A stretch of DNA of 64,000 nucleotides. It comes from Bradyrhizobium agreste. GTDB lineage: Bacteria > Pseudomonadota > Alphaproteobacteria > Rhizobiales > Xanthobacteraceae. The position numbers and the translations under genes were made by a program. Positions 1 to 7,502 of the stretch are shown one piece after another; the first letter of the stretch is position 1; every line of letters begins with the position of its first letter. The notes under the pieces are model-generated. The model was not told the origin of the DNA. It made no database searches and was given only the letters and a program-made list of their open reading frames with translations. The stretch is taken from the NCBI RefSeq assembly GCF_016031625.1, contig NZ_JACCHP010000017.1:1-64000 (forward strand), given 5' to 3'.

Positions 1-380
1 CCGTGCATGAAAGATCAGGGTACCGGGCCGCGTGCCCGACCGGATACAAGGTGATGCGGTCCTGCCGCATTGTCGTTCACGGCCCAGGCCTCGCATCACG
101 TCCCGCCTGCCAGCGCCGATGCGCATGTTGCGAACGCTCCATTGTGGCGCCGAGCTCGTCGCGGTCAAGGCCGCTAACGCGCCGCCTCCGGCGGTGGCCT
201 GCGGCCAGCCTTGACCGTGCCTCGCCTCGGCGCCCAAGACCGCCGCCAACAAACAATGCTCTCTTGACAACTCACCCCCCATACAAGGATGAGGCTAACT
301 GGCAGCTGGGCCTCGGCACAAGAGAAGAGTCTTCGTTGACCAGGAAACGTCTCGGCGGTCAATCGAAGCCCCACACTCAG
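1..380. other. Non-coding or unassigned left edge
   Basis: I see no convincing gene here. The open frames on both strands are short, rich in Arg/Pro/Ser and have no recognisable domain, as expected for random frames in GC-rich DNA. The stretch from about 240 to 375 is less GC-rich and may be intergenic. A gene whose body lies left of the window cannot be excluded. Confidence 0.5.
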
Positions 381-425
381 TCCTCATCCTGAGGGCCCGC
401 CGGAGGCGGGCGTCTCGAAGGATGC
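381..425. repeat. Palindromic repeat, family A
   Basis: The segment starts with CCTCATCCTGAG, has a GC-rich inverted core and ends with CGTCTCGAAGGATG. The same words recur in inverted arrangement at 3781-3889. It lies just downstream of the cytochrome c gene, which is read on the minus strand. Confidence 0.6.
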
Positions 426-466
426 GCCGCGAGTGCAAATCTGAATCCACAGCGGCGCGGCTGCTG

Positions 467-886
467 TTACTGCCCGCCCGCCGCCTGCAGATAGGCAATC
501 ACCTTCGCCGCTTCCTCCGCCGAGATGCCGCCATAGGGCTGCATCTTGTGGCCGGACACGACCTCGTCCGGCTTGACCATGAAGCGGGTGAGCTTGTCCT
601 GGTCCCAGTTGAAGCCGGCGTCCTTCATCGACGAGGAGTAATTGTACTCCGGCAGCGAGCCGGCCTTGCGTCCGAGGATCTTGTTGAGGTTGGGGCCGAG
701 GCGATTGTCGCCCTCCTTCATGGAGTGGCAGGTGCGGCAGGCATTGTTGAAGGCCTGCTGGCCCGTGTCGTCAGGCGCAGGTTGCTGCGCGAGCGAGGTG
801 GGCGCGGACAGGAGCAGCGTCAGTGCTCCGGCGCCTGCGAGGGCGTGGCGCCATGGGCTTGGCGAGGAGAGCCTTCGTGGTCGCAT
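467..886 (-). CDS. Small periplasmic c-type cytochrome
   Basis: This is a class I cytochrome c of 139 residues, a soluble electron carrier exported to the periplasm. Residues 1-33 form a Sec signal peptide with an Arg-rich start and a hydrophobic core ending near SLAQ. The haem-binding CRTCH motif is at C50, C53 and H54, and M115 in HKMQPYGG is the likely sixth ligand. The C-terminal helix (EEAAKVIAYLQ) is typical. I chose the start at 886 because GGAGG lies five bases before it; an in-frame ATG at 898 has no comparable ribosome binding site. The partner enzyme is unknown. The L,D-transpeptidase upstream on the same strand is separated by a terminator, so the two are probably independent. Confidence 0.88.
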   Translation of the reverse strand: MRPRRLSSPSPWRHALAGAGALTLLLSAPTSLAQQPAPDDTGQQAFNNACRTCHSMKEGDNRLGPNLNKILGRKAGSLPEYNYSSSMKDAGFNWDQDKLTRFMVKPDEVVSGHKMQPYGGISAEEAAKVIAYLQAAGGQ

Positions 887-940
887 TTGCGCCTCCATCG
901 GGGACCTGCGCCGCAGCAGGCGCAGCGGGATGTCGAGGGC

Positions 941-975
941 AAACGAAAACGGCCCCGGCGGGTTCCGGGGCCGTT
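941..975 (-). terminator. Rho-independent terminator of the L,D-transpeptidase gene
   Basis: Read on the minus strand, an 11-bp perfect GC-rich stem (AACGGCCCCGG with its complement, six-base loop) is followed by TTTTCGTTT. It lies 23 bases past the stop of the L,D-transpeptidase gene and before the cytochrome gene. Confidence 0.8.
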
Positions 976-997
976 CGCATCACGTTGTCCTGTCGCT

Positions 998-1723
998 TCA
1001 GCGCGTCGCGGCGCCGAGGTCGGCACGGCGCTCGGTCATCGGCAGCACGATCACCTTGGTGCCGACGTTGACGCGGGAATAGAGGTCGGTGACGTCCTCG
1101 TTGGTCATGCGGATGCAGCCGGAGGAGACGCGCTTGCCGATGGTTTCGGGGGCGTTGGTGCCGTGGATGCGGTAGATGGTGCCGCCGAGATACATCGCAC
1201 GGGCCCCCAACGGATTGCCCGGTCCGCCGGCCATGTGGCGCGGCAGATAGGGCTGGCGGGCGATCATCTCCGCCGGCGGAGTCCAGGCCGGCCACTCGGC
1301 CTTGCGGCTCACCGACTGGACACCGGACCAGGTGAAGCCGTCGCGGCCGACGCCGATGCCGTAGCGCAATGCCTGGCCATTGCCGAGCACGTAATAGAGA
1401 TAGGTGTTGGGCGTATCGATGATGATCGTGCCCGGCGCTTCGCGCGTCGCGTAAGAGACGGTCTGGCGGCGGAAACGGGCCGGCAGCTCGACCGCGTCCT
1501 GATCCTCGGACGGCTCGGTCTGGTAGGTCGGCGCCTGGTAGGGCTGATACGGCTGATAGGGCTGCAGCGGCTGCGGCGCGGTCATCGGCGGCAGCGGCTG
1601 GAAGAACGGAAAGATCTGCACCGGCGCGGCGTTGGCCGCACTAGCGAACGCGATTGCGGAGACCGCGACCGCACTGAGCGCAACCGCGCGCGAAAACGTC
1701 CTGAACGTGTCCGGATTGAACAT
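998..1723 (-). CDS. L,D-transpeptidase (YkuD domain)
   Basis: The 241-residue product has a signal peptide (residues 1-32, ending ANAA), a Pro/Gln/Tyr-rich linker (about 35-70) and a C-terminal YkuD domain. The catalytic signature is visible as HGTNAPETIGKRVSSGCIRM, with the conserved His and the SxGCxR cysteine nucleophile. Enzymes of this family make 3-3 (L,D) crosslinks in peptidoglycan or attach proteins to it, in the periplasm. It is one of several wall-remodelling genes in the window, but it sits alone with its own terminator. Whether it crosslinks glycan or anchors proteins cannot be told from sequence. Confidence 0.9.
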   Translation of the reverse strand: MFNPDTFRTFSRAVALSAVAVSAIAFASAANAAPVQIFPFFQPLPPMTAPQPLQPYQPYQPYQAPTYQTEPSEDQDAVELPARFRRQTVSYATREAPGTIIIDTPNTYLYYVLGNGQALRYGIGVGRDGFTWSGVQSVSRKAEWPAWTPPAEMIARQPYLPRHMAGGPGNPLGARAMYLGGTIYRIHGTNAPETIGKRVSSGCIRMTNEDVTDLYSRVNVGTKVIVLPMTERRADLGAATR

Positions 1724-1921
1724 GTGATCGCCCCTGTTTGCTCGGCGTTTTGCTCACCGCGGCACCATTGCGGTGCTCCGTTGCCTAAAGTCCTAACGGC
1801 AAAACGTTTCGGGACATTTGCGCGGAAAACCGAAAACGGTTTCACGGCGGCAAGAATTGTTTCATGACAGTTTCGTGGCTCCGGCGGCCCGTTAACGAAC
1901 AAAACAGCACGCCGACACTTC

Positions 1922-1933
1922 TGTGACGTCACA
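1922..1933. promoter_or_regulatory. Perfect 12-bp palindrome upstream of the glycosyltransferase
   Basis: TGTGACGTCACA is a perfect inverted repeat 64 bases before the glycosyltransferase start, in an intergenic stretch of about 270 bases. It resembles a CRP/FNR-like half-site pair but with a two-base gap instead of four to six, so the binding protein is unknown. Confidence 0.35.
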
Positions 1934-1996
1934 CGCCTGAAATATCCTTCGTTGATGGTCGATGCCTGAGAATCATCAAACTCTCGGGATTTTCCC

Positions 1997-3049
1997 ATGC
2001 GGGTATTAATCGCGACTGACGCCTGGCATCCGCAGGTCAACGGTGTGGTCCGCACCCTGACCTCGCTGGCGAATGCGGCCAAGGCCCTCGACGTCGAGAT
2101 CGACTTCCTCACCCCCGAGGGCTTCCCGTCCTGGCCGCTGCCGACCTATCCGGGCCTGCGCTTTGCGCTGCCGAGCGGGAAGGAGATCGCACGGCGGATC
2201 GAGAAGTCCGCGCCGGAGGCGCTGCATATCGCCACCGAGGGCCCGATCGGCTGGGCGGCGCGCGCCTATTGCCGCCGCAACCGGCTCGCCTTCACCACCT
2301 CCTATACGACGCGCTTTCCGGAATATGTCTCGGTGCGGACCGGCATTCCCGCGAGCGTCGGTTATGCCGTGCTGCGCCACTTCCACGATGCCGCCGCCAT
2401 GACCATGGTGGCGACGCCCTCGCTGCGGCAGGAGCTGTCCGAGCGCGGCTTCAAGCGGCTCGGCTTCTGGACACGCGGCGTCGACACCGCGCTGTTCCAT
2501 CCCGACGCTCCGGCAGAGCTCGACCTGCCACGCCCGATCTTCATGACGATGGGGCGCGTGGCGGTGGAGAAGAATCTCGAAGCGTTCCTCTCGCTCGACC
2601 TGCCCGGCACCAAGGTCGTCGTCGGCGACGGCCCGCAGAAGGCGGCGCTCGAGAAAAAATATCCCGATGCCGTCTTCCTCGGCGAGAAGAAGGGGGCGGA
2701 TCTCACCGCGCATCTCGCCGCCGCCGACGTCTTCGTGTTTCCGAGCCTGACCGACACGTTCGGTGTGGTGCAGCTCGAGGCGCTCGCCTGCGGCACACCG
2801 GTTGCGGCGTTTCCGGTCACGGGACCGAAGGACGTCATTGCCGATCACCCGATCGGCGCGATCGATCACGATCTGCGCACCGCGTGCCTGCGCGCACTCA
2901 CGATGTCGCGCGAGACCTGCCGCAATTTCGCGCTGGAGCGCTCCTGGGAGAACAGCGCGCGCCAGTTCGTCGGCAACCTGACCTCACTGCAACCCAGCCG
3001 CGTCCTCCGCGCCTCGCCTCGCATGGCGCGGCGGCCGGTGCGCGGCTGA
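1997..3049 (+). CDS. GT4-type glycosyltransferase (GT-B fold)
   Basis: The 350-residue product is a GT-B glycosyltransferase of the GT4 type. The N-terminus (RVLIATDAWHPQVNGVV) matches the acceptor domain of GDP-mannose- or UDP-sugar-dependent transferases that glycosylate diacylglycerol or phosphatidylinositol. The donor domain begins near MGRVAVEKNLEAFL, and the EX7E-like region is SLTDTFGVVQLEALACGTPV. No membrane segment is seen, so it is probably cytosolic or peripheral. It is followed after 33 bases by a PmtA-like methyltransferase and may be co-transcribed with it, which suggests a lipid acceptor. The sugar and acceptor are inferred only; a polysaccharide role is also possible. Confidence 0.82.
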   Translation: MRVLIATDAWHPQVNGVVRTLTSLANAAKALDVEIDFLTPEGFPSWPLPTYPGLRFALPSGKEIARRIEKSAPEALHIATEGPIGWAARAYCRRNRLAFTTSYTTRFPEYVSVRTGIPASVGYAVLRHFHDAAAMTMVATPSLRQELSERGFKRLGFWTRGVDTALFHPDAPAELDLPRPIFMTMGRVAVEKNLEAFLSLDLPGTKVVVGDGPQKAALEKKYPDAVFLGEKKGADLTAHLAAADVFVFPSLTDTFGVVQLEALACGTPVAAFPVTGPKDVIADHPIGAIDHDLRTACLRALTMSRETCRNFALERSWENSARQFVGNLTSLQPSRVLRASPRMARRPVRG

Positions 3050-3082
3050 CCTTTCATTTGACCCACAGCGAGAACCTCATCG

Positions 3083-3772
3083 ATGGCTAAGATCATGAAC
3101 CTTGACGGCACCCAGCAGCTCGACCTCACCCGCGGCACGGTCGAGCAGGCCTATGACCGCTGGGCGCCGGTCTACGATCTCGTGTTCGGCGGCGTGTTTG
3201 CGAAAGGCCGGCAAGCCGCGATCGCAGCGACCAACAAGATCGGGGGGCGCGTGCTCGAGGTCGGCGTCGGCACCGGCATCTCGCTGCCGCTCTACGCGCC
3301 GAACCTGCGCATCTTCGGCACCGATATTTCGGAAGCGATGCTGGACAAGGCGCGCCGGCGCGTGAAGGAGCTGAAGCTGAAGAACGTCGAGGGGCTCGCG
3401 GTGATGGACGCCGAGAAGCTCGAATTCCCCGATAATTCCTTCGACGTCGTGATGGCGCAATACGTCGTCACCGCCGTGCCCAACCCGGAGAAGGCGCTCG
3501 ACGAATTCGCCCGCGTGCTGCGGCCGGGCGGCGAATTGATCATCCTCACCCGCGTCAGTGCCGACACCGGCATGCGCCGCTTCATCGAGCAGAAGCTGCA
3601 GCCGGTGGTGCGTCCGCTCGGCTTCCGCACCGCCGAGTTCGCCTGGTCGCGTTACGCCAAGTGGCTCTCCGGCGCGCATGGCATCGAGCTCGCCGAGCGC
3701 CGCTTGATTCCGCCGCTGGGACACTTCTCGCTGGTGCGCTTCCGCAAGGTCGACGTCGCCAAGGCGGCGTGA
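3083..3772 (+). CDS. pmtA: SAM-dependent methyltransferase, PmtA-like
   Basis: A 229-residue class I methyltransferase. Motif I is VLEVGVGTGISLPLY; the region around AYDRWAPVYDLVFG and the acidic loop after TDISEAML fit the UbiE/PmtA group. The sequence resembles the Rhodobacter-type phosphatidylethanolamine N-methyltransferase, which converts phosphatidylethanolamine to phosphatidylcholine in three SAM-dependent steps at the inner membrane. It follows the glycosyltransferase by 33 bases in the same direction. A phosphatidylserine decarboxylase, source of phosphatidylethanolamine, lies about 3 kb downstream, which supports the lipid assignment. Bradyrhizobia carry several such enzymes, so this may be a secondary one. 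Methylation of another substrate is possible. Confidence 0.75.
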   Translation: MAKIMNLDGTQQLDLTRGTVEQAYDRWAPVYDLVFGGVFAKGRQAAIAATNKIGGRVLEVGVGTGISLPLYAPNLRIFGTDISEAMLDKARRRVKELKLKNVEGLAVMDAEKLEFPDNSFDVVMAQYVVTAVPNPEKALDEFARVLRPGGELIILTRVSADTGMRRFIEQKLQPVVRPLGFRTAEFAWSRYAKWLSGAHGIELAERRLIPPLGHFSLVRFRKVDVAKAA

Positions 3773-3780
3773 CTGTCGCT

Positions 3781-3889
3781 CCTCATGGTGAGGAGGCGCG
3801 CAAGCGCCGTCTCGAACCATGAAGGCCCGGCTGATGCAGCTCGGCCTTCATCCTTCGAGACGCGCGTTCCGCGCTCCTCAGGATGAGGA
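3781..3889. repeat. Palindromic repeat pair, family A
   Basis: Two diverged copies of the family A unit face each other. The left copy runs from CCTCATGGTGAGG to GTCTCGAACCATGA, and the right copy from TCATCCTTCGAGAC to CTCCTCAGGATGAGG. It lies between the methyltransferase and the DUF962-like gene, where a transcript could fold into a long hairpin. Confidence 0.65.
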
Positions 3890-4009
3890 GAGAGAGTAAA
3901 CCGTGCGTCATCGCGCCGCTGCACATCGTCACATGACAAAATGATGATGTCACACAGCCTACATCGAATCTCTGTAAATCCTGAACCCGAAAGCATTTTG
4001 GGGAAGAGC

Positions 4010-4669
4010 ATGATCAAGAACTATCTCGAGCAGCTGCGCATCCAGCGCTGGGACGACCATCGCTACTATCACCACAGCCGCATCAATCAGAGCCTGCACT
4101 TCGTCAGCGCGCTGAGCTTCCTCTTCGCCTATGTCTGGCTGTTCATCGATCCCGTCGTCTCCGCGCTGGTCGGCTGGCTGGTGTCGATGACCTCGCGCCA
4201 GGCCGGCCACTTCTTCTTCGAGCCGCACACCTACGACCACATCAACCAGGCGACGCACGAGTACAAGGAAGAGATCAAGGTCGGCTACAATTTGCAGCGC
4301 AAGGTGGTGCTGATGGCGATCTGGGCGCTGTCGCCGCTGGTGCTGGTCGTCGATCCCACCCTGTTCGGGCTGTTCACGCCATGGCAGAGCGCGACCGACT
4401 TCATGCGGCAGGTGGCGAAGATCTGGCTCGTGGTCGGCGGCGGCGGCCTGTTGTTCCGCACCGTGCACCTGTTCTTCATCCGCGACGTCGAGACCGGCCT
4501 CGTCTGGATGACCAAGATCCTGACCGACCCGTTCCACGATCTGATGCTCTACCACAAGGCCCCGCTCGCTTTGATGCGCGGCGAGCTGATGGATCCCGGC
4601 CTGCACCTCAATCCCGAGCACACGCTGGGCTTCATCGACGAACCCGTGCTCGAAGAGCAGCACGCCTGA
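4010..4669 (+). CDS. Membrane protein of the DUF962/Mpo1 type
   Basis: A 219-residue polytopic protein. The start at 4010 follows GGGGAAGAG. The N-terminal part (HHSRINQSLHFVSALSFLFAY, then RQAGHFFFEPH) carries the His-rich pattern of DUF962, the family of yeast Mpo1, an Fe(II) dioxygenase that alpha-oxidises 2-hydroxy fatty acids. Hydrophobic segments lie near residues 30-65, 100-120 and 137-160. The position between lipid genes fits a role in fatty-acid or lipid head-group metabolism, but this rests on motif similarity by eye. If the DUF962 match fails, it should be called a conserved membrane protein. Confidence 0.6.
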   Translation: MIKNYLEQLRIQRWDDHRYYHHSRINQSLHFVSALSFLFAYVWLFIDPVVSALVGWLVSMTSRQAGHFFFEPHTYDHINQATHEYKEEIKVGYNLQRKVVLMAIWALSPLVLVVDPTLFGLFTPWQSATDFMRQVAKIWLVVGGGGLLFRTVHLFFIRDVETGLVWMTKILTDPFHDLMLYHKAPLALMRGELMDPGLHLNPEHTLGFIDEPVLEEQHA

Positions 4670-4710
4670 CGCGTGCTGGTCTCACCAGGCACTTCGATGT
4701 CTGATGGCTT

Positions 4711-4745
4711 CGTCATGCCCGGGCTCGTCCCGGGCATCCACGTCT
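4711..4745. repeat. Palindromic repeat, family C, single arm
   Basis: GTCATGCCCGGGCTCGTCCCGGGCATCCACGTCTT has the same sequence as one arm of the paired family C elements at 11.9, 13.6 and 56.3 kb, but the opposite arm is missing. A family B element follows directly. Confidence 0.6.
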
Positions 4746-4765
4746 TGGGGACTTTGATGTACGCT

Positions 4766-4845
4766 GTCATTCCGGGATGGTCCGAAGGACCAGACCCGGA
4801 ATCTCGAGATTCCGGGTTCGGTCCTACGGACCGCTCCGGAATGAC
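4766..4845. repeat. Palindromic repeat, family B
   Basis: The element starts with GTCATTCCGGGA and ends with TCCGGAATGAC. The internal palindrome CCCGGAATCTCGAGATTCCGGG is shared with copies at 39.8 and 42.5 kb. It lies between the convergent DUF962-like and aminotransferase genes and may serve as a bidirectional transcription barrier. Confidence 0.7.
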
Positions 4846-4870
4846 GGGGACGATGAGGAGAGAACCGGCC

Positions 4871-6535
4871 TCAGCGCCCGAAGCGCTTGGCCAGCATCTC
4901 TTTCAGGATCTGCCGCTTGATCTGCTTGTTGGTGAGCACGCCGTCGTGCCACCAGAAACCGTCGGCCTTCATCTTCTGCGCGGCGCGGACGAAGCGGTCG
5001 GCGACTTCGGTGAAGTCGGCATCGGTGTAGTTGAGGCTGAAGATCAGCCGGCCGGTGCCTACCCAGCTCAGCGCCAGGCCTTCGGCGCGCAGGTAATATT
5101 GCAGCATCCAATTGTAGCGGGACGGCGTGGTGTATTTCACCGTCCAGATCGAGGAGAAGTTGGCGAACCGGACCGGCAGGTCGGCGCTCTCCATCATCTC
5201 GTTGAGCTTCTGAACGCGACCATTCCAGGTCGCCTCGAGGCCCTCATAAACCGCGCGAAAATTCGGGCTGGCGAGGCGGCTCAGGAACTCGTCCATCGCC
5301 GTCATGACGTAGGGATGCGAATTGAAGGTGCCGCGGGCGAAGCAGATGTCGGCGGGACGGTCTTCACGGAAGCGGCGCATCAACTCGCGCTTGCCGCAGA
5401 CCACGCCGACCGGGAGACCGCCGGCGAGGCTCTTGCCGTAGGTCACCATGTCGGCCTTGACGCCGAAATATTCCTGGGCACCGCCGGCGGCGAGGCGGAA
5501 GCCGACGAAGACCTCGTCGAAGATCAGGACGATGCCGCGCTGGTCGCAGACCGCGCGCAGTTTCTTGAGCCATTCGGTGTAGGCCGCCCGATCGAAATTG
5601 CCGCCGCGCGAGGAATCGACCAGCGAGGAATCGCCGGGCGCGTTGGCGTTGGGATGCAGCCCCTGCAACGGGTTGACCAGCACGCAGGCGATATCCTTGC
5701 GCGTGCGCAGGACATGCAGCGTCTTCTCCGACATTTCGGCGAGGGTGTAGGTCTCGTGCGCAGGAATGGGATTGCCGACGCCGGGCTGCACGTCGCCCCA
5801 CCAGCCGTGATAGGCGCCGGCGAAACGGACGAGATGGGTGCGCTTGGTGTGGTAGCGCGCCAGCCGCACCGCCTGCATCACGGCCTCGGTGCCGGACATG
5901 TGGAACGAGACCTCGTCGAGGCCGGAGATCTGGCAGAGCCGCTGCACATTCTCGAGGATGACGGGATGATAGGGGCCGAGCACGGGACCGAGCGCATGCG
6001 CGCGCTTCTCGGCGCCCTCGATGCACTCCTTGTAGAAGTCGTTGCCGAAGATGTTGACGCCGTAGGAGCCCGTGAGATCGTAGGAGGTGTTGCCATCGAC
6101 ATCGGTGACGGTGACGCCGCGCGAGGATTCCATGAAGGTCGAGGTGCCCAGATGCTCGCGGACGAGACGCGAGAACTGGAACGGCACGCGGTAGCTTTCG
6201 GTGAAGTTGAGATCGGAGATCTTCTCGGCGGCCTCCTTCGTCATCGCGCGGCCCTTGGGGTAGCGCTCGGCATAGAGCCTGGCGAGGCGGAAGAAGGCGT
6301 CCTTGCGTTGCGCTGCGATGCTCGCCGGCGCGCCGTCGCAGGCGAAGTACTGATCGCCCTCGAACTCGTAGAACGGCAGCAGCCGCGCCACCCGGCGCGA
6401 CATCTTGGAGTGCCCGGCGAGCGAGCGGTGCTTGGCGCGGGACAGCTCGACCCGCGCCTTGATCTTCGGGAGGACGGCGGCAGCGGACGCTGCGGCGGCC
6501 ACGGACATCGAGAGAATCGGGAGTGTCGTTTCCAT
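4871..6535 (-). CDS. Class III PLP-dependent aminotransferase with N-terminal extension
   Basis: A 554-residue class III aminotransferase related to glutamate-1-semialdehyde aminomutase. The PLP lysine is K368 in VTYGKSLAGGLPVG, preceded by the IFDEVFVGFR aspartate motif. About 100 residues precede the fold and begin with a hydrophobic Ala-rich stretch, so the enzyme may be membrane-associated. The fold is much longer than true HemL (about 430 residues) and resembles aminotransferases that act on acyl or aldehyde intermediates in natural-product and lipid pathways (LGPYHPVILENVQRL, SFHMSGTEAVMQAVRLARYH). It is divergent from the decarboxylase gene, with a 35-base gap holding a Pho-box-like sequence. 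The substrate is unknown. The pairing suggests an amino-lipid precursor. Confidence 0.8.
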   Translation of the reverse strand: METTLPILSMSVAAAASAAAVLPKIKARVELSRAKHRSLAGHSKMSRRVARLLPFYEFEGDQYFACDGAPASIAAQRKDAFFRLARLYAERYPKGRAMTKEAAEKISDLNFTESYRVPFQFSRLVREHLGTSTFMESSRGVTVTDVDGNTSYDLTGSYGVNIFGNDFYKECIEGAEKRAHALGPVLGPYHPVILENVQRLCQISGLDEVSFHMSGTEAVMQAVRLARYHTKRTHLVRFAGAYHGWWGDVQPGVGNPIPAHETYTLAEMSEKTLHVLRTRKDIACVLVNPLQGLHPNANAPGDSSLVDSSRGGNFDRAAYTEWLKKLRAVCDQRGIVLIFDEVFVGFRLAAGGAQEYFGVKADMVTYGKSLAGGLPVGVVCGKRELMRRFREDRPADICFARGTFNSHPYVMTAMDEFLSRLASPNFRAVYEGLEATWNGRVQKLNEMMESADLPVRFANFSSIWTVKYTTPSRYNWMLQYYLRAEGLALSWVGTGRLIFSLNYTDADFTEVADRFVRAAQKMKADGFWWHDGVLTNKQIKRQILKEMLAKRFGR

Positions 6536-6559
6536 GACAACAAGCGCTAAACCTGTGAG

Positions 6560-6577
6560 CTGACAGATTCATGACAG
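6560..6577 (-). promoter_or_regulatory. Pho-box-like sequence
   Basis: On the minus strand this reads CTGTCAT-GAAT-CTGTCAG, matching the PhoB consensus of two CTGTCAT-type halves spaced by four bases with one mismatch. It lies 25 bases upstream of the aminotransferase start and overlaps the start codon of the decarboxylase. The closeness to both starts is unusual, so this could be chance or could mean that binding affects both genes. Confidence 0.45.
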
Positions 6578-7434
6578 TCAAAGCCCTCATCGCCTCGTTC
6601 ACCCAGCAGGAAGACCTCAACTTCCTGTTGACCAACCGCATCCCGCGCGCGGCCCTCACCCGCTTCATGGGCTGGTTCTCCAAGATCGAGAATCCCCTGG
6701 TGCGGGACTTCTCGATCGCGCTGTGGAAGCTGTTCTCCGACCTCGACCTGTCGGAGGCGCGCAAGACTCATTTCACGAGTCTGCACGACTGCTTCACCCG
6801 GGAGCTGAAGCCGGGCCTGCGGCCGTTCGATCCTGATGCTGCGGTGGTGGCGAGCCCGTCAGACGGCATCGTCGGCGCTCACGGCAAAATCGCGGACACC
6901 GAGCTGTTCCAGGTCAAGGGCGCGCCTTATTCGCTGCTCGATCTCGTCGGCGATTCCGCGCTGGTCGAGCAGCACCGCAACGGCTCCTTCGTCACACTGC
7001 GGCTGACCTCGAGCATGTATCACCGCTTCCATGCGCCTTATGACGCGCATATCGAGCGGGTCACGCTGATCCACGGCGACGTCTGGAACGTCAACCCGAT
7101 CGCGCTCAAGCGCGTCGAGCGTCTGTTCTGCAAGAACGAGCGCGCGGTGATCCGCACGCATTTGTCGACCGGCGAAGCCGTGACGCTGGTCCCGGTGGCG
7201 GCGATCCTGGTCGCGAGCATCCGCCTGCACTTCCTCGACATGGTGCTGAACGCGCAGACGCGCGGCCCGGTCAATTTCCCCTGCGACGTCAACGTGACCA
7301 AAGGCGAGGAGCTCGGCTGGTTCGAGCATGGCTCCACCATCATCATCCTCGCGCCCGGCGATTTCAGCTTCTGCGACGGCATTGCCGAGGGCACGCGCAT
7401 TCGCGCCGGTCAAGCGCTGCTCAGAAGAAAGTAG
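6571..7434 (+). CDS. Phosphatidylserine decarboxylase-type proenzyme
   Basis: A 287-residue protein of the E. coli-like phosphatidylserine decarboxylase family. The self-cleavage triad is visible as HGST, with S255 expected to become the pyruvoyl group; E. coli has LGST. Other family blocks are SPSDGIVGAHGKI and LTSSMYHRFHAPYD. The enzyme would make phosphatidylethanolamine from phosphatidylserine at the inner membrane. Many alphaproteobacteria also have a shorter decarboxylase beside pssA; no pssA is seen here, so this may be a second enzyme with a special role. Its gene is divergent from the aminotransferase gene and followed by a Nudix gene. Confidence 0.85.
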   Translation: MTVKALIASFTQQEDLNFLLTNRIPRAALTRFMGWFSKIENPLVRDFSIALWKLFSDLDLSEARKTHFTSLHDCFTRELKPGLRPFDPDAAVVASPSDGIVGAHGKIADTELFQVKGAPYSLLDLVGDSALVEQHRNGSFVTLRLTSSMYHRFHAPYDAHIERVTLIHGDVWNVNPIALKRVERLFCKNERAVIRTHLSTGEAVTLVPVAAILVASIRLHFLDMVLNAQTRGPVNFPCDVNVTKGEELGWFEHGSTIIILAPGDFSFCDGIAEGTRIRAGQALLRRK

Positions 7435-7502
7435 CCTTCAATCCGCCGTCCCCGCCGCCTATATCGTCGGCCGGGGACGATTCGATCGATACGGATGTGG
7501 TG

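Noticed and set aside
422..1867. A 481-codon open frame on the plus strand over the cytochrome and L,D-transpeptidase genes
   Set aside because: It is antisense to two well-supported genes, has random Arg/Gly/Leu-rich composition and no domain. Long antisense frames are common in DNA of this GC content.
3926..3956. GTCACATGAC and TGATGTCACA words before the DUF962-like gene as a second Pho box or CRP site
   Set aside because: The half-sites do not have the spacing of either consensus, so no call was made.
4673..6550. A 625-codon plus-strand frame opposite the aminotransferase gene
   Set aside because: It begins inside repeat elements and mirrors the codon phase of the real gene on the other strand; no family features.
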